A stretch of 64,000 bases of DNA from Pseudidiomarina woesei (GCF_001418345.1 NZ_LIPW01000006.1:1-64000), one strand, 5' to 3'; shown: positions 24,152-34,533, counted from the first letter of the stretch. The notes: a model not told the origin generated them from the sequence alone. Translations and numbers: made by a program.

Positions 24152-26383
24152 ATGAATCAACCCATATTTCGCCGCTCATTGTTAGCCGCAACTATTGCTT
24201 CAGTAATGGCAATGCCGGCTTATGCGCAGCAAGAAGATAGTAGCACCAGTGACGAGCTGAAGGGCCTTGAACGAATTCAAGTAACGGCACGCCGCAAAAC
24301 AGAGAGCATTCAGGATGTGCCTGTTTCGGTTTCTTCATTTAGCGCCGGTGACCTTGAGTCTGTAGGTGTGGAAGATATAACCGAGCTACAACAGCGCATT
24401 CCAAACGCCACAATTCAAGTAAGCCGAGGAACTAACTCTACTCTAACCGCCTATATTCGCGGTGTTGGTCAACAAGACCCATTATGGGGCTTTGAGCCAG
24501 GTGTTGGTGTTTATATTGATGATGTTTATGTCGCACGCCCACAAGGTGCCGTGTTGGAAGTATTTGATATTGAACGTATTGAAGTATTGCGTGGGCCACA
24601 AGGTACCTTGTACGGCAAGAACACCATTGGTGGCGCACTTAAATATGTCACTAAAGAACTGACCGGTTATAACGAACTGTCAGTGCAAGGCGCCATTGGT
24701 AGTTATAATCAGCGCGATATCAAAATTTCAGGCCAAACAGCATTGACCGATAATTTCTATGTCGGCGCAGCTGTTGCCTCATTGAACCGTGACGGTTTTG
24801 GCGAGTACGTCAACACCGGCGAGGAAAACTACAACAAAGACTTAATGACCTATCGGTTATCTGCCAAGTGGCTCATTAATGACGATATGGATTTGAAGTT
24901 TTCGTACGATAACACCGATGATAGCTCGAACTCGAAAGGTGGTTACCGATTATTAACCAGTGCGGTAACTGGGCAAGAACCTTATGCTGACGTTTATAAC
25001 TCAAACACAGCGATGCCGGTTGATAACACCGTTGAAACCGAAGGTTGGTCATTAACCTACAACTGGAATATCAATGATGATTGGGCTTTCAAGTCAATCA
25101 CCGCAAGTCGCGAAGGTTATACCAACACCAATATCGATTTTAACTCAACTGGCGAACCTATTTTTATGGTGCCAGCTATTTACGAAGACGAGCAGTTCAC
25201 CCAAGAATTCCAGGTGAGTTACTCTAATAACAAAAACTTTGATTTCGTTGGTGGTGTTTATTTATATGATGGTGAAGCCTGTGGTGTGTTCGGCACTGTG
25301 CTACCAATGTATTTGGCAGCTTTGGGCGGCGTAACTGTTGATAATGGCGGCTGCGTAGACACCGATAGCTTAGCGGTTTACGGCCAAGGTAATTACGCAA
25401 TCTCGGATGACTTGACGTTGACTGTTGGCGGTCGTCTGACTAAAGACGAAAAAGAAGCAGATGTTTTCCGCTATACCTACTTAGGTGTGCATTATATTAA
25501 CCAAGATCCAAATGCGGATTACGGGACACCGTTTGCGGTTAACTCTGAATTCACCACTAAGGCTGACTGGAGTAAATTCTCGCCACATGTAGCATTGAAT
25601 TACAAGCTATCTGACGACGTCATGGTTTATGGTAGTTATAGCAATGGCTTTAAGTCTGGCGGCGTAGATATGCGAGCTGATCAGTCGCTTAATCCAACCA
25701 TCAATGAGCCGTACGACCCAGAAATTGTGGATACCGTGGAATTTGGTATGAAAACCGAATTAATGGATGGCCGCATGCGTTTGAACACCGCTGTGTTCTA
25801 CTCTGATTACCAAGATATGCAAGTGACGGTGCAACGAGTTGTGCCAGCGGGTATTTCATCACAAGTGTTGAATGCCGGTGAGTCAACGGTTAAAGGCTTT
25901 GAATTTGAAACAGTATTTGCCGCAACCGATAGCTTAAATGTGACTGCTATGTTGGGCTACATCGATGCCGAGTTTGATTCGGTGGTTTACACAGAGCCAG
26001 CTACCGGCGAGACAACCGATGTCACCAATGCTTGGTCATTCCAAAATACGCCTGAGTTAACCTATAACCTAGGTTTCAATCAAACATTTGATACATCGTT
26101 CGGTCAAATTGTGTGGTCTGGTAATTACGCCTACCGCGGTGATACTCAAATGTTTGAGGCTCCGTCGCCGTTAGATCAAGACGGTTATGGTCTGCTCAAT
26201 ACCAGCGTTGTGTGGTACTCCAACAACAGTAATTGGTCAGTCGGCTTGCACGGCAAGAACCTCACTGATGAAGAGTATCGCGTAGGTGGCTATAACTTTG
26301 GTCCAACTTTCGGCGACGATGCTGTGGTTGGTTATTACGGCGACCCACGTACTGTTTCCCTGGCTGTGGGGTACAAGTTTTAA
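24152..26383 (+). CDS. TonB-dependent outer-membrane receptor
   Basis: 743 residues. Signal peptide ending in AYAQQ, then a TonB-box-like LERIQVTARRKTESIQDVPVSVSSFS, then the plug (about 50-165: LQQRIPNATIQVSRGTNSTL, IYIDDVYVARPQGAVLEVFDIERIEVLRGPQGTLYGKNTIGGALKYVT), then a 22-strand-type barrel ending LAVGYKF with a C-terminal Phe. GGAG lies upstream of the ATG. Substrate is unknown; the flanking esterase, ligase and permease suggest an ester or oligomer of a carboxylic acid rather than iron. Divergent from the permease operon. Confidence 0.92.
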   Translation: MNQPIFRRSLLAATIASVMAMPAYAQQEDSSTSDELKGLERIQVTARRKTESIQDVPVSVSSFSAGDLESVGVEDITELQQRIPNATIQVSRGTNSTLTAYIRGVGQQDPLWGFEPGVGVYIDDVYVARPQGAVLEVFDIERIEVLRGPQGTLYGKNTIGGALKYVTKELTGYNELSVQGAIGSYNQRDIKISGQTALTDNFYVGAAVASLNRDGFGEYVNTGEENYNKDLMTYRLSAKWLINDDMDLKFSYDNTDDSSNSKGGYRLLTSAVTGQEPYADVYNSNTAMPVDNTVETEGWSLTYNWNINDDWAFKSITASREGYTNTNIDFNSTGEPIFMVPAIYEDEQFTQEFQVSYSNNKNFDFVGGVYLYDGEACGVFGTVLPMYLAALGGVTVDNGGCVDTDSLAVYGQGNYAISDDLTLTVGGRLTKDEKEADVFRYTYLGVHYINQDPNADYGTPFAVNSEFTTKADWSKFSPHVALNYKLSDDVMVYGSYSNGFKSGGVDMRADQSLNPTINEPYDPEIVDTVEFGMKTELMDGRMRLNTAVFYSDYQDMQVTVQRVVPAGISSQVLNAGESTVKGFEFETVFAATDSLNVTAMLGYIDAEFDSVVYTEPATGETTDVTNAWSFQNTPELTYNLGFNQTFDTSFGQIVWSGNYAYRGDTQMFEAPSPLDQDGYGLLNTSVVWYSNNSNWSVGLHGKNLTDEEYRVGGYNFGPTFGDDAVVGYYGDPRTVSLAVGYKF

Positions 26384-26389
26384 CCCCAC

Positions 26390-26437
26390 TCAGTGGTTAC
26401 CTGATTTTCATCTCAGGTAACCACTGACTTTTATCTT
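26390..26437 (+). terminator. Terminator after the TonB receptor
   Basis: Perfect 15-bp arms TCAGTGGTTACCTGA (26390-26404) and TCAGGTAACCACTGA (26413-26427), 8-nt loop, followed by CTTTTATCTTT. It separates the receptor from the response-regulator gene. Confidence 0.8.
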
Positions 26438-26450
26438 TGGACGCGCTAGC

Positions 26451-27149
26451 ATGAGTCAATTGAATTCCACTGAATCAGGTTTAGTTATGGCGCGTGCAGT
26501 TATTGCCGATGATCACCCGTTATTTCGAGCAGCGTTAAAACAGGCGCTCGGTGAAACCCTAGATGCTCCTATTCTTGAAGTAGCGTCGTTTGAGCAGTTA
26601 CTTGAGTTGATACGGCGTGAACCGCAAATTGAATTGGTTCTGCTTGATTTAACCATGCCAGGCAATCGCGGATTAACTGGCTTAACGTCCTTACGCAGTC
26701 GCTACCCAGATATTCTAGTAGTCATTGTTTCGGCCAATGAACAAGTGCCGACAATTCGACAAGCAATGGCCTTCGGCGCTAGTGCTTATATACCAAAGTC
26801 CATGCCTTTAGCAGAGTTGCAACAAGCCGTGCATACGGTGTTAGCGGGCGATACCTGGTTGCCTGAGCACTTGCGGGATGATGTCGAAGCAAGTGACGCG
26901 GGGGCTCATGCAGAGTTTGCGAGTCGTTTAGAGCAGTTAACACCTCAGCAGTTTCGTGTTCTCGAATGTTTAGCCGATGGGTTACTCAATAAACAAATTG
27001 CCTATGAGCTTAATGTGCAAGAAACCACAATTAAACAGCATGTGTCAGCGATATTACGCAAATTAAATGTGATTAATCGCACTCAAGCCGGTATTGTTTT
27101 CAAACAAATGCTCAATGCTAATGAGCTGAGTCATGAAGCAGGCGCTTAA
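26451..27149 (+). CDS. LuxR-type response regulator, CrbR-like
   Basis: 232 residues. Receiver domain (about 14-130) with acidic pair D20-D21 (IADDHPLF), phospho-acceptor D66 (LVLLDLTMPG) and K116 (YIPKSMP). A LuxR/NarL helix-turn-helix follows at about 160-225 (LTPQQFRVLECLADGLLNKQIAYELNVQETTIKQHVSAILRKL). The adjacent kinase, with a sodium/solute-symporter sensor, is of the CrbS type known to control acetyl-CoA synthetase in Vibrio and Pseudomonas, so CrbR is the best match. It ends overlapping the kinase gene by 32 bp, tail to tail. Confidence 0.85.
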   Translation: MSQLNSTESGLVMARAVIADDHPLFRAALKQALGETLDAPILEVASFEQLLELIRREPQIELVLLDLTMPGNRGLTGLTSLRSRYPDILVVIVSANEQVPTIRQAMAFGASAYIPKSMPLAELQQAVHTVLAGDTWLPEHLRDDVEASDAGAHAEFASRLEQLTPQQFRVLECLADGLLNKQIAYELNVQETTIKQHVSAILRKLNVINRTQAGIVFKQMLNANELSHEAGA

Positions 27150-30100
27150 TTAGGCGCTTAAGGGCGGCAACCTTAATTGGCTTGGGAATAAACAAAGCCT
27201 GCTCACTAATAACTTGTTCCCGTACGGTTTCGTCGGGGTCTGCTGAATTAATAATTGCTGGAACCTGCTCATTTGCAAATGCGTTTCGAACCACACGCAG
27301 CACATCTATTCCTGTGTCATATTGTTCTAAATGGTAGTCAAACACTACTAAATCCGGACGGTTTAGCTGCCAAGGCAACTGCTCACGGTTGGCAGCACTA
27401 TGCACCGTAGCTCCCCAGCTTTCGAGTAACTGCGTCATTGCCTGTAATACGGCAGCATCATTGTCAAGCAACCATATTGTACGATGCTTGAGAAAGCTAT
27501 CGTTTGCGCCAACTGCTGAGCGCCGCGGTTTAGCCAATTGCCGTTGCCATGTAACTTCAGTAAAGGTCAGGCTAAATGTTGTACCGCGCCCCACTTCGGA
27601 GTTAAGAGAAATGGGTATGTTAAGTAATCGACACATACGTTCAACAATAGCAAGACCGAGCCCGAGCCCTGGATTTTCGCCAGCTTGTTCTACCTGATGA
27701 AACTCCTTGAATATTTTATCCCGTTGATCGCTCGGAATGCCGCAACCGGTATCAATAATGTGTAGTTGCGCACCTTGTTTGGTTCGGCGCACACCAATAA
27801 GTACTTTACCGTGCTCGGTGTAACGTACGGCGTTGGAAATTAAGTTCTGTATGATGCGGCTGATCATTTTACGGTCAGTTTGAAGGGTTAACCGTGTGGC
27901 AACATAGTCAATGGTCACACCTTTCTCGGCAGCGATTATCCGCTGACTTTCTACTAACGGCTGAATGACTTCATGCAAATGTACCTGTTGATAATTTACC
28001 GGGAGATTTCCGGCCTCTAAACGAGTCATTTCTAATAGCATGGTTAACAACTCTTCTGCGTTCGCTAATGACTGTTGAATTTGGCGTGCTAATTTTGCCG
28101 GCTCATCATGTAAGCGCTGGGTGAGCATGTCACAGAATAACGTTGCCGCATTAAACGGTTGCATCAAGTCGTGACTTACCGCTGCAAAAAAACGGCTTTT
28201 ACTTTGGTGAGCTTGTTCCTCGGCTTGCTTTGCCACGACTAATTCTGATGTGCGTTCTGCCACGCGTTGCTCGAGCTCAGCGTTGGCTTGTTCAAGAGCT
28301 CGCTGCGCTTGCACTAAATCGGTAATGTCTGTGTACGTTGTAACAAAGCCACCGCCGGGCATAGGAGCGCCTTGCAGTTCAATAACATGCTCTCCTTGCT
28401 GGCGCTGATACCGGTAGGCGCTGCCTTGGCGTAAGTAATCTAAGCGTTTGCTTACTTCATCTTCTATGTCGGCAGCAACATCTGTTCGAATGAGGCCGCG
28501 TTGTGCGTTGTAGCGCAACAAGTCAGCCACTGGCATGCCGGCTTGTAAAAAGCCAGCGGGGTATTGAAACACCTCAACATAGCGATGATTCCAAGCGACT
28601 AAGCGTAGGTCTTGGTCAATAACACTAATACCCTGTGGAATATTCTCGACGGAGGCTTGCAGTAGCTCGCGGTTAAACTTATACAGTTGCGAGGCTTCGG
28701 TGGCCCAGGTCACCACTTGGGCGATGGGAACACTAGGTTGCTGGGTAACGGTATCAAGTAAAATACGGCTTGCAGCCGTTCCAATAACGGCTGACAGCTC
28801 TCGCTCAATGCGGGCTAACAAAGCGCTTGGAACGAGTTCATCGGCAGGTGCGGTAGATAAGTCTTGATGTAAGCGCTCACTTAACCGCTCAAGCTCGAGA
28901 GAGTCGAAAAAGCGTGCTAACAATTGCCTTAAACGGCCCCAACTAATAGGTTGATGCTGATAAAGTTCTGGATGTCCACCCGTGGGGTCAGTAAATAAGC
29001 GACGTTGTTGTTGGTCAATGGTACGAGTTGGGCTTAGCCATGAAACCAACATGTAAAGTACGAGGTTGGCGCCAAGACTAAGGAGTACGCCATAACTTAA
29101 TTGTAAATCGGACAGCCCGCGATTTAGTTGAATAGAGGGTAAAAACAACAACCATGCCCACAAGCTGGTGCCGGCTAAAATACCTAAACTTGCGCCCAGC
29201 TTGCTACCCCGCAGCCAAACAAGGCCGCCCAACAACGCGGGAGCAAGTTGGGCCAATAATGCTAACGATAGCAAGCCCGCGTTTACTAACGGTAGCGAGC
29301 TCTCGGTTAACTTGTGAAAGCCAAAAGCCAAAATAATAATTATTGAAATGGTTGTGCGGCGAATACGTAGAATACGCTTTGGAGTAAAAGTAACGTTTCT
29401 TAGTTTGCGTCGGGTATTGCGCAACCAAATTGGCATGACGACGTCATTCGACATCATAATGCTCAATGCCAGCGTTGCAATAATGACCATGCTGGTGGCT
29501 GAAGCCAAGCCGCCGATAAAGGCGATAACGGTCATCACTACCGAGTCAGACTGTTGCAGAATAACCAGCATAAAAGCGTCTGAACTGGCTGCTTCTGGTA
29601 CCAAAAGTAGGCCAGCAAGAGCTATCGGTAAGATAAATAAGTTAATGGCGAACAGGTATAACGGGAACGCCCAACGAGCGGTTCGCAACTCTTCGGGGTC
29701 AGTGTTTTCAATATAGCTAACATGAAACTGTCGGGGTAAACAGAACATGGAAACGGCCCCGAGAAAAATATGAGTCAAGTAAACAAAGCCGCCGCTTGTT
29801 TGGCCTTGCAATACAGCATTGACCGCTTGGGTTTGCGCGGCTTGTAAAAATATATCAGCCACGCCATCAAACATGCTGTAGCTAATAAAAATTCCCACCG
29901 CCATAAAAGCGAGTAATTTGACAACCGACTCAAAAGCAACAGCATCCATGAGACCAGAATGCTGCTCTGCGAGGCTCATGCGCCGCGTACCAAATAGAAT
30001 GGCAAACATCATCATGGCAAGAGCCACTAATGCCGCGACGTCACCGAACCAAGGAACCGGCTTATCCGCAAGCCCAGTCACCGTAGCAAAACTGCCACTA

Positions 30101-30504
30101 ATGGCACGTAGCTGCAGAGCGATATATGGCACGATGCCAATTAATGCAATTAGGGCTACTGCAACGGCTAAAGTAGGTGATTTACCATAGCGGTGACTAA
30201 TAACGTCGGCAATCGAGGTGAGGTTTTGTTGTTTGCAAACGTGCAGCAATCGCATTTGAATACGGTGAGCAAACAAGAATACGGCCATGGCACCAACATA
30301 TGTAGGCGCCACGGACCAGCCGTAAAATGCTGACTGAGTAATGGTTCCGTAAAAGGCCCATGTGGTGCAGTGAATACCTTGCGCAAAGGCGTAGCGATAG
30401 GGTTTTACCTGATTAGGTGGTTTGCGTTCGCCGCGGTAGGCAATACTGTACAACACGGCAATGTATGCAATTGCCAGTAATATTGCCGCGCCGGTGCTTA
30501 ACAT
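27118..30504 (-). CDS. Symporter-fused hybrid sensor kinase, CrbS-like
   Basis: 1128 residues, inner membrane. About 1-490 is a sodium:solute symporter (SLC5) domain with some 13 helices. A STAC-like linker (about 555-615) follows, then a PAS domain (about 630-730; GISVIDQDLRLVAWNHRYVEVF), a coiled coil, HisKA with H778 (FFAAVSHDLMQPF), HATPase (QNLISNAVRYTEHG, DTGCGIP, GLGLGLAIV) and a C-terminal receiver with D1056 (VVFDYHLEQYDTG). This order is that of CrbS, which senses or transports a small metabolite and signals through CrbR to acetate-assimilation genes. The local permease, ligase and receptor genes are plausible targets. Confidence 0.88.
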   Translation of the reverse strand: MLSTGAAILLAIAYIAVLYSIAYRGERKPPNQVKPYRYAFAQGIHCTTWAFYGTITQSAFYGWSVAPTYVGAMAVFLFAHRIQMRLLHVCKQQNLTSIADVISHRYGKSPTLAVAVALIALIGIVPYIALQLRAISGSFATVTGLADKPVPWFGDVAALVALAMMMFAILFGTRRMSLAEQHSGLMDAVAFESVVKLLAFMAVGIFISYSMFDGVADIFLQAAQTQAVNAVLQGQTSGGFVYLTHIFLGAVSMFCLPRQFHVSYIENTDPEELRTARWAFPLYLFAINLFILPIALAGLLLVPEAASSDAFMLVILQQSDSVVMTVIAFIGGLASATSMVIIATLALSIMMSNDVVMPIWLRNTRRKLRNVTFTPKRILRIRRTTISIIIILAFGFHKLTESSLPLVNAGLLSLALLAQLAPALLGGLVWLRGSKLGASLGILAGTSLWAWLLFLPSIQLNRGLSDLQLSYGVLLSLGANLVLYMLVSWLSPTRTIDQQQRRLFTDPTGGHPELYQHQPISWGRLRQLLARFFDSLELERLSERLHQDLSTAPADELVPSALLARIERELSAVIGTAASRILLDTVTQQPSVPIAQVVTWATEASQLYKFNRELLQASVENIPQGISVIDQDLRLVAWNHRYVEVFQYPAGFLQAGMPVADLLRYNAQRGLIRTDVAADIEDEVSKRLDYLRQGSAYRYQRQQGEHVIELQGAPMPGGGFVTTYTDITDLVQAQRALEQANAELEQRVAERTSELVVAKQAEEQAHQSKSRFFAAVSHDLMQPFNAATLFCDMLTQRLHDEPAKLARQIQQSLANAEELLTMLLEMTRLEAGNLPVNYQQVHLHEVIQPLVESQRIIAAEKGVTIDYVATRLTLQTDRKMISRIIQNLISNAVRYTEHGKVLIGVRRTKQGAQLHIIDTGCGIPSDQRDKIFKEFHQVEQAGENPGLGLGLAIVERMCRLLNIPISLNSEVGRGTTFSLTFTEVTWQRQLAKPRRSAVGANDSFLKHRTIWLLDNDAAVLQAMTQLLESWGATVHSAANREQLPWQLNRPDLVVFDYHLEQYDTGIDVLRVVRNAFANEQVPAIINSADPDETVREQVISEQALFIPKPIKVAALKRLIKRLLHDSAH

Positions 30505-30507
30505 GCG

Positions 30508-31134
30508 CTACCGGTGCCCATCGTGATGTTCATGAAAGACAATGAGAGACCATTGCCAACGCAGCGCACCTAAACGCAGTAGCACCGTGGTAATGCCACC
30601 GACTAAAATAGCTAGTAGTTGTGAATAGGGGGCAAGAAACACAAAAACAGTGCCCCCGATTAAGCACGCTGTAGCGTAAAGCTCACCCTTTAATACCATC
30701 GGAATATCACGAGCCAACACGTCTCGTAACATACCCCCAAAGCAGGCTGTCATGGTTCCCATGATAATACAAATAAGCGGAGAAAAGCCTGCTTCAAGAG
30801 CTTTCAGAGCGCCCATTACGGTAAAAAAACCAATACCGACAGCATCGGCAAGTAATAACGTTTTTTGGTGAATGTACGCTTTGTAGCGCAGCCATAAAAT
30901 TGTGATCAGCGCGGCCAAGGCAACGGTATACAAATAATTGGGGTCGTAAACCCAAAACACTGGCATATCAAGAATTAAGTCACGCGTAGTGCCGCCGCCA
31001 ATGGCTGTGACTGTGGCTAAAACAATAACACCGAAGCCATCCATGTTTTTGCGAAACGCCAACAAGGTGCCCGATATCGCAAATACCGCGACACCTAAGT
31101 GGTCAATCCAATAAAATAAAGTGGTGAGTTCCAT
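30508..31134 (-). CDS. TRIC/UPF0126 family membrane protein (YicG-like)
   Basis: 208 residues of the bacterial trimeric intracellular cation channel family. Two homologous three-helix halves: FAISGTLLAFRKNMDGFGVIVLATVTAIGGGTTRDLILD and FFTVMGALKALEAGFSPLICIIMGTMTACFGGMLRDVLARDIP, each ending in the conserved GGG/GGM-x-R-D turn. ATG 31134 is chosen; an upstream TTG at 31164 would add ten charged residues. It starts 3 bp from the kinase gene's start-side neighbour, reading into it, so the two may be co-transcribed. Confidence 0.9.
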   Translation of the reverse strand: MELTTLFYWIDHLGVAVFAISGTLLAFRKNMDGFGVIVLATVTAIGGGTTRDLILDMPVFWVYDPNYLYTVALAALITILWLRYKAYIHQKTLLLADAVGIGFFTVMGALKALEAGFSPLICIIMGTMTACFGGMLRDVLARDIPMVLKGELYATACLIGGTVFVFLAPYSQLLAILVGGITTVLLRLGALRWQWSLIVFHEHHDGHR

Positions 31135-31252
31135 ATTATCGTTGCGCTTCTTTAGCCGTTCCAATCGGTTACGTTTTGTACTTACTCAGTGTACGTCAAT
31201 TTTCTCCCTATTTAAGCAGAAATTCGTTAGAATGCCCGCCATTCATTAAAAA

Positions 31253-31280
31253 TTGGAGAAAAGGGCTTGTTTGCTATAAA
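31253..31280 (+). promoter_or_regulatory. Candidate sigma-70 promoter for yajC-secDF
   Basis: TTGGAG (31253-31258), 16-bp spacer, TATAAA (31275-31280), 52 bp upstream of yajC. A second -10-like TAGAAT lies at 31228. In many relatives tgt precedes yajC; here it does not, so a local promoter is needed. Confidence 0.5.
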
Positions 31281-31332
31281 TTGAGCCCCATCTTTAACCT
31301 CAATAAATCAAAAATACAGTAAGGGGATATTC

Positions 31333-31668
31333 ATGGATTTCTTAATTCCAACAGCATACGCACAAGAAGCAGGGGCACCACAAGGTGGCGGCATGGAACT
31401 TATTTTTATGTTGGTGATGTTCGGCTTGATCTTTTATTTCATGATCTACCGTCCACAAGCGAAGCGTGTTAAAGCGCACAAAGAATTGGTTTCGAGTATC
31501 AGCAAAGGCGACGAAGTATTAATGAACGGTGGTTTTGTTGGTCGTATTACTAAAATCTCAGAAGATAAAGATTTTATGGTAATCGCGGTTGCTGAAGGTA
31601 TGGAAGTTACTGTGCAAAAATCAGCAGTTACTGCAGTTCTACCTAAGGGTACGATGAAATCTCTGTAA
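31333..31668 (+). CDS. yajC: Preprotein translocase subunit YajC
   Basis: 111 residues. One N-terminal membrane helix (MELIFMLVMFGLIFYFMIYRPQAKR) followed by the soluble SH3-like part (LVSSISKGDEVLMNGGFVGRITKI, VTVQKSAVTAVLPKGTMK). Accessory partner of SecDF in the Sec holotranslocon. AAGGGG is 8 bp upstream; secD follows after 20 bp. Confidence 0.96.
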   Translation: MDFLIPTAYAQEAGAPQGGGMELIFMLVMFGLIFYFMIYRPQAKRVKAHKELVSSISKGDEVLMNGGFVGRITKISEDKDFMVIAVAEGMEVTVQKSAVTAVLPKGTMKSL

Positions 31669-31688
31669 TAAAGAGATAAGGATTTAAC

Positions 31689-33536
31689 GTGTTAAATAAG
31701 TTTCCGCTGTGGAAAAATCTGATGGTCATCGTCATTTTGGCGGTGGCCGCGCTGTATGCGTTGCCAAATATTTATGGTGAAGATTATGCAGTGCAGATTT
31801 CAGCCAGTCGTAATGCAACCGTCGACATGCAAACTCTAGAGACGGTTGAAAAAACGCTTGAAGACATCGCGATTCAACCTAAGGGTGTGGTGTTAGAAGA
31901 AGGCCAAATTTTAGTCCGGGTTAATTCTGACGTAGAGCAATTGCAGGCGCGTGACGCGTTGTTGCGTGCTTTAGGCACCAACTATATTGTCGCGCTAAAC
32001 CTAGCCCCGGCGACGCCTGAGTGGCTGGCAGATATTGGCGGTACGCCAATGAAGCTTGGCCTTGATTTGCGCGGTGGTGTGCACTTCTTAATGGAAGTGG
32101 ACATGGCCGAAGCAACCCGCAAAATTCAAGATCAAATGCGCGATACCGTGCGTGGCGAACTGCGTGAAGAGCGTATTCGTTCAACCAGTATTCGCCGAGA
32201 TGATACTGATGTAGTTATCCAGTTGCGTACTGACGAAGACTACGCCGCAGCTGAGAGTTACTTAAATAACCGTTATCCGGGCTATACCCTTCTTGAAGAT
32301 GAAGCCAATCGAACTCTGCGTTTACGCATGACCGAGGCCAAGTTAAAAGAAACACAAGACTATGCAATTTCACAAAACGTCACGATATTGCGTAACCGTG
32401 TTAATGAGCTAGGGGTTGCCGAGCCAGTGGTTCAACGTCAAGGCGCCGAACGCATTGTTGTGCAGTTACCTGGTGTGCAAGACACGGCCCGTGCCAAAGA
32501 AATTTTAGGGGCTACTGCAACTCTTGAATTTCGTATGGTTGACGACGAAAACAGCGTTTATGAAGCCGAACAAGGTCGCGTACCGTTCGGCTCTGAGCTG
32601 TTTGTGAACCGTAACGGTGGCAACACGCTACTTAAAGAAGACGTTATTTTAACCGGTGACCACATTGTTAACGCCACTTCTGGTTTTGATGAAAACCAGC
32701 GCCCGCAGGTCAGTATTTCACTTGATGGTGCAGGCGGCGACAAAATGTCATTGGCTACCCGTGATAACGTTGGTAAACCAATGGCCACGTTGTTTATCGA
32801 ATTTAAAGCAACGGGCGAGCGTGACGAAAATGATCGCATTATTTTTGAGCGCAACGCTGAAGTTATTAACGTGGCGACCATTCAGTCACGATTAGGGAAT
32901 AACTTCCGTATTACCGGCATTAACTCGCAGCAAGAAGCGCAAAATCTAGCGCTGTTATTGCGTGCAGGTGCACTTATAGCGCCAATTCAGATTGTCGAAG
33001 AACGCACCCTTGGCCCAAGCCTAGGTAAAGAAAATATTGAGCTAGGTACGCAAGCTATTATTTGGGGCTTTTTGTTGGTCGTTATCTTTATGGTGATTTA
33101 CTACAAGAAGTTTGGTTTAGTGGCTAACTTGGCACTGACATCCAACCTAGTCCTGATTATCGGTATCATGTCGATGATTCCAGGCGCCACGCTAACATTA
33201 CCGGGAATGGCTGGTATTGTATTAACGGTGGGTATGGCGGTAGACGCCAACGTACTTATTTTCGAGCGCATACGCGAAGAAATAAAAGCTAAACGTAGCC
33301 CACAGCAGGCTATTCATCATGGTTACGACAGTGCGTTTTCAACCATTATGGACGCTAACGTCACCACGTTAATTGTTGCCATTATTTTGTTTGCTATTGG
33401 TACCGGGCCAGTGAAAGGTTTTGCGGTTACTTTAGCAATTGGCATTATCACCTCGATGTTTACCGCAATTGTCGGTACCCGTGCAGTTATAAACGCTGTA
33501 TGGGGTGGCAAGCGCATCGATAAATTGTCGGTATAA
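31689..33536 (+). CDS. secD: Protein translocase subunit SecD
   Basis: 615 residues with GTG start preceded by AAGGA. First membrane helix ([16 protein letters not shown]), a large periplasmic P1 region (about 30-440; [51 protein letters not shown]), then five C-terminal helices with [16 protein letters not shown], the conserved proton-path segment. With SecF it uses the proton gradient to pull exported proteins out on the periplasmic side. Confidence 0.97.
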   Translation: MLNKFPLWKNLMVIVILAVAALYALPNIYGEDYAVQISASRNATVDMQTLETVEKTLEDIAIQPKGVVLEEGQILVRVNSDVEQLQARDALLRALGTNYIVALNLAPATPEWLADIGGTPMKLGLDLRGGVHFLMEVDMAEATRKIQDQMRDTVRGELREERIRSTSIRRDDTDVVIQLRTDEDYAAAESYLNNRYPGYTLLEDEANRTLRLRMTEAKLKETQDYAISQNVTILRNRVNELGVAEPVVQRQGAERIVVQLPGVQDTARAKEILGATATLEFRMVDDENSVYEAEQGRVPFGSELFVNRNGGNTLLKEDVILTGDHIVNATSGFDENQRPQVSISLDGAGGDKMSLATRDNVGKPMATLFIEFKATGERDENDRIIFERNAEVINVATIQSRLGNNFRITGINSQQEAQNLALLLRAGALIAPIQIVEERTLGPSLGKENIELGTQAIIWGFLLVVIFMVIYYKKFGLVANLALTSNLVLIIGIMSMIPGATLTLPGMAGIVLTVGMAVDANVLIFERIREEIKAKRSPQQAIHHGYDSAFSTIMDANVTTLIVAIILFAIGTGPVKGFAVTLAIGIITSMFTAIVGTRAVINAVWGGKRIDKLSV

Positions 33537-33547
33537 GGGGGAGAGTT

Positions 33548-34495
33548 ATGCACGAGATTATAAAAACCGATAAAATCATTCCATTCATGCGCTTTCGTTT
33601 TGGCGCATGGATTTTCAGTGGCTTGTTGCTTATTGCTTCAATTGTAAGCTTAAGCGTAAACCAGTTGAACTGGGGCCTTGATTTTACGGGTGGTACGGTC
33701 ATTGAAGTGGGTTATGAAACTTCAGCAGACTTGCCAGCTATTCGCCAAACCTTAGAGGCCAATGGTTTTGGTGGGGCCGTGGTGCAGAACTTCGGTACGC
33801 AGCAAGATGTTTTGATTCGTATTGAGCCGCGTGAAGGCGTGAAAGCGCAAGAACTAGGTAATGAAATACTGACGTTGTTGCAACAAAACAGTAGCGATGC
33901 AGTTGAAATGCGCCGTATTGAGTTTGTTGGCCCACAGGTAGGTGATCAGTTAACTGAGCAGGGCGGTTTAGCCATGCTCACGGCATTGTTATGTATTTTG
34001 GTATATATCGCCCTGCGGTTTGAATGGCGTTTAGCTCTGGGTGCTGTCGGTGCTTTGGCGCACGACGTGATTTTAACGCTTGGTTTATTCTCGTTTTTGG
34101 GGCTGGAGTTTGACCTAACGGTATTGGCAGCGCTGTTGGCCGTTATTGGTTACTCGATCAACGATACCGTGGTTGTATGTGACCGAATTCGGGAAAACTT
34201 CCGTAAGTACCATAAGTACACAGCGCAAGAAACAATTGATGGTGCGTTAACGGATACCATGAGTCGCACGGTGGTTACCTCATTAACGACAATTTTGGTA
34301 TTGCTTGCGTTATTCTTTTTAGGTGGTCAGCTTATTCACGGCTTTGCAACTGCATTATTGTTTGGTGTCATTATTGGTACTTACTCATCAATTTATATTG
34401 CAAGTTCATTGGCATTTGCCTTGGGCGTAAGTCGTGAAGACTTAATGCCGCCGGAAATCGAGAAAGAAGGCGAAGACCTTGAGCCGTTGCCATAA
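33548..34495 (+). CDS. secF: Protein translocase subunit SecF
   Basis: 315 residues. First helix (FGAWIFSGLLLIASIVSLSV) then LNWGLDFTGGTVIEVGYE, a short periplasmic domain, and a five-helix RND-like block with VIGYSINDTVVVCDRIRENFRK and SRTVVTSLTTILVLLALFFLGG. GGGGGAGAG precedes the ATG, 11 bp after secD. Forms the SecDF complex. Confidence 0.97.
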   Translation: MHEIIKTDKIIPFMRFRFGAWIFSGLLLIASIVSLSVNQLNWGLDFTGGTVIEVGYETSADLPAIRQTLEANGFGGAVVQNFGTQQDVLIRIEPREGVKAQELGNEILTLLQQNSSDAVEMRRIEFVGPQVGDQLTEQGGLAMLTALLCILVYIALRFEWRLALGAVGALAHDVILTLGLFSFLGLEFDLTVLAALLAVIGYSINDTVVVCDRIRENFRKYHKYTAQETIDGALTDTMSRTVVTSLTTILVLLALFFLGGQLIHGFATALLFGVIIGTYSSIYIASSLAFALGVSREDLMPPEIEKEGEDLEPLP

Positions 34496-34533
34496 GTTGG
34501 CATAAAGCAAACAAACGTTAATGGAGATAACCG

